Shown here piece by piece: positions 60,216 through 64,000 of a DNA stretch of 64,000 nt. Location of the stretch: the NCBI RefSeq assembly GCF_021582875.1, contig NZ_CP091138.1:2108001-2172000 (forward strand), in the 5' to 3' direction. The stretch is from Microbacterium sp. KUDC0406. GTDB taxonomy: Bacteria; Actinomycetota; Actinomycetes; Actinomycetales; Microbacteriaceae. Positions within the stretch are counted from its first letter, which is position 1. Every line of letters starts with the position of its first letter. Position numbers and translations under genes: made by a program. Under the pieces are notes generated by a model that was not told the origin of the DNA, did not search any database, and was given only the letters and a program-made list of their open reading frames with translations.

Positions 60216-61238
60216 ATGCCCGAGATCCTGACCGTCGACGCGTTCGACGATGCCGCCGTCGACGCCTGGTGGGATGCCTACGCCGCAGCCCGCCGCGCCG
60301 ATATGGGCGAGCACGCCCTGGTGTGGACGCGCGAGGAGAGTCGGGCCGAGCTGCAGCAGCCCTCGGCGACCACGAAGCGGACCGCGTACGTCGCGATGGA
60401 TCGCGGTGCCGTCGTCGGGTCGGGCTCGCTCGCCCTCTCACTCAAGGACAACCTGCACTCCGCCGCCCTCGGCGTGAACGTCCCACCGCAGCATCGCAGG
60501 CAGGGCGTGGGCACGGCACTGCTCACGCACATCGAGGCGGAGGCGGTCGCCGCGGGGCGGACCACGATGCGTGTGGACATCCTCTGGCCGGCATCCGCGC
60601 CCGCCGACGGCGCCGGGCAGCCGAACCGCGAGTTCGCCCGACGGCACGGCTACGAGATCGCGATCGGCGATCTGCAGAACCGCCTGGAGCTGCCTGTGCC
60701 GGACGGCGTGATCGACGACCTGCGGGCCGGGACGCCGGAATCCGACGGATACGAGCTCCACTCGTGGCGCGGCGCGGTCCCCGAGCACTTCGTCGCGGAG
60801 TGGGCGGCGCTGGACGCCGTGCTCGACACGGAGGCACCCACCGGAGAGCTCGACATCGAAGCGGCATCCGGCGATGTCGACGACGTGCGCGCCCACGAGG
60901 AGCTGCTCGTCCGTCAGAACCGCACCTCGTTCGGCACGGTCGCCGTCGCACCCGACGGCGGCGTCGCCGCCTACACACAGCTCGTGGTCTCGGGCGACGA
61001 CGGCAACGCCTACCAGTGGGGCACGCTGGTGCGGCGCGAGGACCGCGGGCACCGGCTCGGGATGCGGGTCAAGCTCGCGAACCTGTGGATGCTGCAGCGC
61101 GAGTCGCCGCAGACCCCGCGCATCTACACGTTCAACGCCGAGTCGAACGCGCACATGCTCGCCGTGAACACCCGGCTCGGATTCATCCCCACCGCCCGCC
61201 TCGCCGAGCTGCAGAAGCGGGTCGCCACCAGCCTCTGA
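60216..61238 (+). CDS. two-domain GNAT acetyltransferase
   Basis: 340 residues from the ATG at 60216 with AGGATGGAGGG upstream. First GNAT domain about 1-165, with the acetyl-CoA loop PPQHRRQGVGTALLTHIE. Second, more degenerate GNAT domain about 200-335 with LVRREDRGHRLGMRVKLANL as its loop and FNAESNAHMLAVNTRLGFIP. Double-GNAT proteins in actinobacteria include mycothiol synthase, but the substrate here cannot be assigned. Confidence 0.92.
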   Translation: MPEILTVDAFDDAAVDAWWDAYAAARRADMGEHALVWTREESRAELQQPSATTKRTAYVAMDRGAVVGSGSLALSLKDNLHSAALGVNVPPQHRRQGVGTALLTHIEAEAVAAGRTTMRVDILWPASAPADGAGQPNREFARRHGYEIAIGDLQNRLELPVPDGVIDDLRAGTPESDGYELHSWRGAVPEHFVAEWAALDAVLDTEAPTGELDIEAASGDVDDVRAHEELLVRQNRTSFGTVAVAPDGGVAAYTQLVVSGDDGNAYQWGTLVRREDRGHRLGMRVKLANLWMLQRESPQTPRIYTFNAESNAHMLAVNTRLGFIPTARLAELQKRVATSL

Positions 61239-61243
61239 TCGAG

Positions 61244-61331
61244 CGCTGGTCGTTGAGCGAGCGCCAGCGAGACGAAACGCCTCGGCAGACCTGAGAGCGT
61301 TTCGTCTTCGCTCCTTCGTCGCTCCGCGGGG
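61244..61331. repeat. family A repeats, inverted pair
   Basis: CTGGTCGTTGAGCGAGCGCC with GAGACGAAACGC, then an inverted, decaying copy (GAGCGTTTCGTCTTCGCTCC TTCGTCGC, written as two pieces). Confidence 0.75.
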
Positions 61332-61368
61332 CGACCGACGGCGCTGCGATGCGCGGCATGATGGACGC

Positions 61369-62355
61369 ATGCAGCCGTCGCTCGCCGATCTCCTCACCAC
61401 CGCCCGCGTCGTCGCCCTGCCGATGCACACCCGGTTCCGCGGGGTGGACGTGCGCGAGGCGCTGCTCTTCGAAGGCCCGCAGGGCTGGGCGGAGTTCTCG
61501 CCGTTCGTCGAGTACGACGACGCCGAGGCCGCGACCTGGCTCGGGGCCGCCGTCGACTTCGCGTGGCGCGAGCAGCCGGCCCCGCTGCGCGACCGCATCC
61601 CGGTGAACGCCACGATCCCGGCGGTCGAAGCGGGCCGTGTGCCTGAGGTGCTCGCCCGCTTCGACGGATGCCGCACCGCCAAGGTAAAGGTCGCCGAGCG
61701 CGGCCAGAGTCTCGCCGCCGACGTCGCAAGGGTGCGGGCGGTGCGCGAGTCGATGGGTCCGGAGGGCCGCATCCGCATCGACGCGAACGCCGGCTGGAAC
61801 GTCGACGAGGCCGAGCACGCGCTGCACGCCCTCGCGGAGTACGACCTGGAATACGCCGAGCAGCCCTGCGCCACCGTCGACGAGCTCGCCGAGCTGCGCC
61901 GACGGGTGAAGTACATGGGCATCCCGATCGCCGCCGACGAGAGCGTGCGCAAGGCGACCGACCCTCTCGCCGTCGCGCAGGCGAAGGCGGCGGACCTGAT
62001 CGTCATCAAGGCGCAACCGCTCGGCGGCATCCGGCGGGCACTGCAGATCGTCGCGGATGCCGGGCTGCCGGCAGTGGTCTCGAGCGCGCTGGACACCGCC
62101 GTCGGGCTCGCGCAGGGCGCCGCGCTCGCGGCCGCGCTTCCCGCACTGGACTACGACTGCGGCCTCGGCACGGCGTCGCTGTTCGCCGACGACGTCGCGG
62201 ATGCCCGTCCTGTGGCGGGATCCGTCAGTGCGGCGCGGGTGGTGCCGGATGCCGCGGCGCTGGACCGCCTCGCCGCCCCGGCCGAGCGCCGCGACTGGTG
62301 GGTCGCACGGTTGGAGCGCTGCTATGCGTGGCTCAGAACTCCAACGACTTCCTGA
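61369..62355 (+). CDS. menC: o-succinylbenzoate synthase
   Basis: Enolase-superfamily dehydratase of menaquinone synthesis, 328 residues. The catalytic Lys is in CRTAKVKVAERG, metal ligands D in IRIDANAGWNVDE, E in LEYAEQPC and D in PIAADESVRK, and the second Lys in DLIVIKAQPLGGI. A CATGAT box six bases upstream supports the ATG at 61369. It is encoded about 3.5 kb from menBE on the other strand. Its last 23 bp overlap the convergent HAD gene. Confidence 0.96.
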   Translation: MQPSLADLLTTARVVALPMHTRFRGVDVREALLFEGPQGWAEFSPFVEYDDAEAATWLGAAVDFAWREQPAPLRDRIPVNATIPAVEAGRVPEVLARFDGCRTAKVKVAERGQSLAADVARVRAVRESMGPEGRIRIDANAGWNVDEAEHALHALAEYDLEYAEQPCATVDELAELRRRVKYMGIPIAADESVRKATDPLAVAQAKAADLIVIKAQPLGGIRRALQIVADAGLPAVVSSALDTAVGLAQGAALAAALPALDYDCGLGTASLFADDVADARPVAGSVSAARVVPDAAALDRLAAPAERRDWWVARLERCYAWLRTPTTS

Positions 62356-63073
62356 CTCCCGGCGACTCGGCGCCGGTTCGCGCCGCCGCAATGGCGTGGA
62401 CGCGCCGGAGATCCGCCACCGATCTTCCTCTCATGCCCGGCCAGCGCACCAGCGATTCCGACTCCACGATAGTCGGCGGTGCATTCACGGCAATTGTCGT
62501 GAGCCCGGCGGCAACTGCGGAGGTGACGCCGACGAACGAATCCTCGATAGCCAGGCACGACTCTGCCGACAGGCCGAGAGCATCGAGACCCCGTAGATAC
62601 GGCTGCGGAGCAGGCTTCGGCTCCGTCACGTCGCTGCCGGACACGATCACCTCGAACAGCCCCGGATCGAGCGCCCGGAGGATCGCCTCCACCGCCTCTC
62701 GACCCGACATCGTGACGAGCCCGCAGCGGATCCCCGCGTCAGCGCAGTCGATCAGCATCTCGCGCACTCCCGGAAGCCAGACAGGTGGCGCCGTGACGGC
62801 AAGTTCCGCGGCGGCCCGCTCGATCTGCGACACGACAGCGGCCTCGGTCAGTGCCGCACCCTTCTCGCGAAATCGAGCAGCCACGGCCCACATCCCGTGT
62901 CCTCGTGTGACGGCCTGGTCGGCTCCGGTCCACTCGACTCCCAGCTCGTCCGCGGCGGTCAGCATCGCCGCCTCCCATACGGGAGCGCTGTCGGTCGAGG
63001 TTCCATCCATATCCCAGAGGACGCCGTGCAACCCCGCACCGGGCACCCGCTCCGCTTGTCCGCCTCCGCTCAC
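62333..63073 (-). CDS. HAD-family phosphatase (beta-phosphoglucomutase-like)
   Basis: 246 residues. Motif I DMDGTSTDS (the usual DGTLxDS has Ser for Leu), a helical cap, motif II LVTMSGRE, Lys in VTEPKPAPQPYLRGL, and motif IV AIEDSFVGVTSAVAAG. The GTG at 63073 overlaps the permease stop as GTGA, so it is translationally coupled to a sugar ABC transporter and likely acts on a sugar phosphate. Confidence 0.9.
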   Translation of the reverse strand: MSGGGQAERVPGAGLHGVLWDMDGTSTDSAPVWEAAMLTAADELGVEWTGADQAVTRGHGMWAVAARFREKGAALTEAAVVSQIERAAAELAVTAPPVWLPGVREMLIDCADAGIRCGLVTMSGREAVEAILRALDPGLFEVIVSGSDVTEPKPAPQPYLRGLDALGLSAESCLAIEDSFVGVTSAVAAGLTTIAVNAPPTIVESESLVRWPGMRGRSVADLRRVHAIAAARTGAESPGVRKSLEF

Positions 63074-63924
63074 GACTTCACCGCTCCCGCGGTGAGACCC
63101 GAAATCACGTGCCGCTGCGCGAACAAGAACAGGACCAGGACGGGGAGCACCGACAGCGTGGTCGCCGCCATCTGGATGCCCCACATCGGGCCGGCAAAGG
63201 GATCATAGAACTGTGTCAGGGCGAGGGGCACCGTGAACATCTCTGTGTCCCTCAGGTAGATGAGCGGTTCGAGATACTGACTCCAACTGTGCCATCCGGC
63301 GAGCACGACGACCGCTGCCAACGACGGACGCACGAGCGGCGTGTAGATGGTCAGGAAAATCCTCAGGTCGCTCGCACCGTCGAGCCGAGCGGACTCACCA
63401 AGTTCCTTGGGAAGGCCGAGATAGGCCTGACGCAGGATGAAGGTCGCGATCGGGGCCGAGTGCAGGAACACGGTGATGATCACCAGGGGATAGTACGTGT
63501 CGATCCAACCCAGCGAGGTCACCAGCTGGAACAGCGGAACGATGGTCGCCTCCGGCGGGATGAAGGTCGCGCTCAGGAGAACGAGGAAGAGGATCGAACT
63601 CCCCAGCGGCTTCACCCGCGCGAACGCGTACCCGGCGCACGCCGAAACGATCACCGTCAACACACACACAAGCGCCATGACGAAGACGCTGTTGAAGAAC
63701 TGCCGAGCGAAGGGCTGCAGCTCGAACACCTGCGCATAGTTCGACCACTTGAACTCGCTGGGGAAAAAGGTCGGCGGGTAGCTGAGTATCTCAGCGTCCG
63801 ACTTCACGGATCCGAGCACCATCCACAGGATCGGTCCGAGGAACACGAAGGAGATCACGATGAGCGTCAGGTAGTTGACCCCTCTCCCGATGCGCACACG
63901 CGGGGTCGTTCGGCGCTTAGTCAT
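63070..63924 (-). CDS. carbohydrate ABC transporter permease (MalG type)
   Basis: 284 residues with six membrane segments starting at LTLIVISFVFLGPILWMVLG. The EAA loop ELGESARLDGASDLRIFLTI with YTPLVRP contacts the ATPase. Ends KS with the HAD gene overlapping. Base composition is slightly less GC-rich than the core genes. Its ATG overlaps the upstream permease by eight bases. Confidence 0.95.
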   Translation of the reverse strand: MTKRRTTPRVRIGRGVNYLTLIVISFVFLGPILWMVLGSVKSDAEILSYPPTFFPSEFKWSNYAQVFELQPFARQFFNSVFVMALVCVLTVIVSACAGYAFARVKPLGSSILFLVLLSATFIPPEATIVPLFQLVTSLGWIDTYYPLVIITVFLHSAPIATFILRQAYLGLPKELGESARLDGASDLRIFLTIYTPLVRPSLAAVVVLAGWHSWSQYLEPLIYLRDTEMFTVPLALTQFYDPFAGPMWGIQMAATTLSVLPVLVLFLFAQRHVISGLTAGAVKS

Positions 63925-64000
63925 TTTCGGCGTACACCAGCTTCTTTCGGATCGCCCACAGCGCGCTGCTGACGACGATGATCATCAGGAGGAGGATGAC
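63917..64000 (-). CDS. carbohydrate ABC transporter permease (MalF type), C-terminal end only
   Basis: Only the last 27 residues are in the window: a membrane helix (VILLLMIIVVSSALWAI) and the tail RKKLVYAEND before TAA. The overlap with the MalG-type gene and the hydrophobic end fit the partner permease; the identification rests mainly on context. Confidence 0.75.
   Translation of the reverse strand, partial: VILLLMIIVVSSALWAIRKKLVYAEND

Overview
The window is high-GC DNA with the look of a Microbacterium-like actinobacterium (Microbacteriaceae). The reasons are the TTG-started rpoB followed by rpoC, a menaquinone pathway (menE, menB, menC), the rplM-rpsI-glmM order, very frequent GGATGCC/GGCATCC words, and many genes whose -10 box (TANNNT) lies 6-7 nt before the start codon, which implies leaderless mRNAs. 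The genus is an inference from gene content and style; no database search was done.

Layout. 1-5.2 kb: end of a surface-polysaccharide locus (two Wzz/BY-kinase fusions, one LytR-CpsA-Psr protein). 5.5-10 kb: housekeeping (glmM, rpsI, rplM, an exonuclease-fold hydrolase, truA). 10.2-16 kb: a fatty-acid type module (acyl-CoA ligase, TetR regulator with a double palindromic operator, AidB-like acyl-CoA dehydrogenase), then a flavoprotein disulfide reductase. 16.1-20.9 kb: a two-gene unit of unknown function containing a ~1,249-residue protein with a C-terminal OmpA-like domain. 21-22.4 kb: small membrane protein, HepT/MntA toxin-antitoxin pair, two tRNAs. 22.5-26 kb: M23 peptidase, inositol monophosphatase-like enzyme, enoyl-CoA hydratase. 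26-28 kb: a tandem array of ~95-bp repeats split by an intact IS3-type element. 28-33.7 kb: a nitrogen-oxide/copper module (Cys-containing regulator, NnrS-like protein, membrane-cupredoxin-NirK fusion, divergent DUF2249 protein). 34-43.6 kb: tRNA-Tyr, a PfkB kinase, a lipoprotein, rpoC and rpoB. 43.7-54.7 kb: spermidine-synthase-like protein, GH18 chitinase, TPR protein, SprT-like protein, DUF3054, ComB-like protein, FtsX-type ABC transporter next to a two-component system, methyltransferase. 54.8-64 kb: a leader peptide and hydrolase, menE-menB, peptidyl-prolyl isomerase lipoprotein, PadR plus membrane protein, GNAT, menC, HAD phosphatase and the start of a sugar ABC transporter.

Two themes cut across the window. 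First, ten genes are broken by single-base indels (eleven sites), including the essential rpoB and truA, so most are probably sequence errors. They fall into two classes: lost bases in G/C runs, and an extra base in the centre of CCGCGG giving CCGNCGG. I annotate these genes at full length. Second, several families of palindromic or tandem repeats fill the gaps between genes, and some run into coding sequence (the N-terminus of the NnrS-like protein, an internal loop of MenB, the C-termini of a histidine kinase and the NirK fusion).
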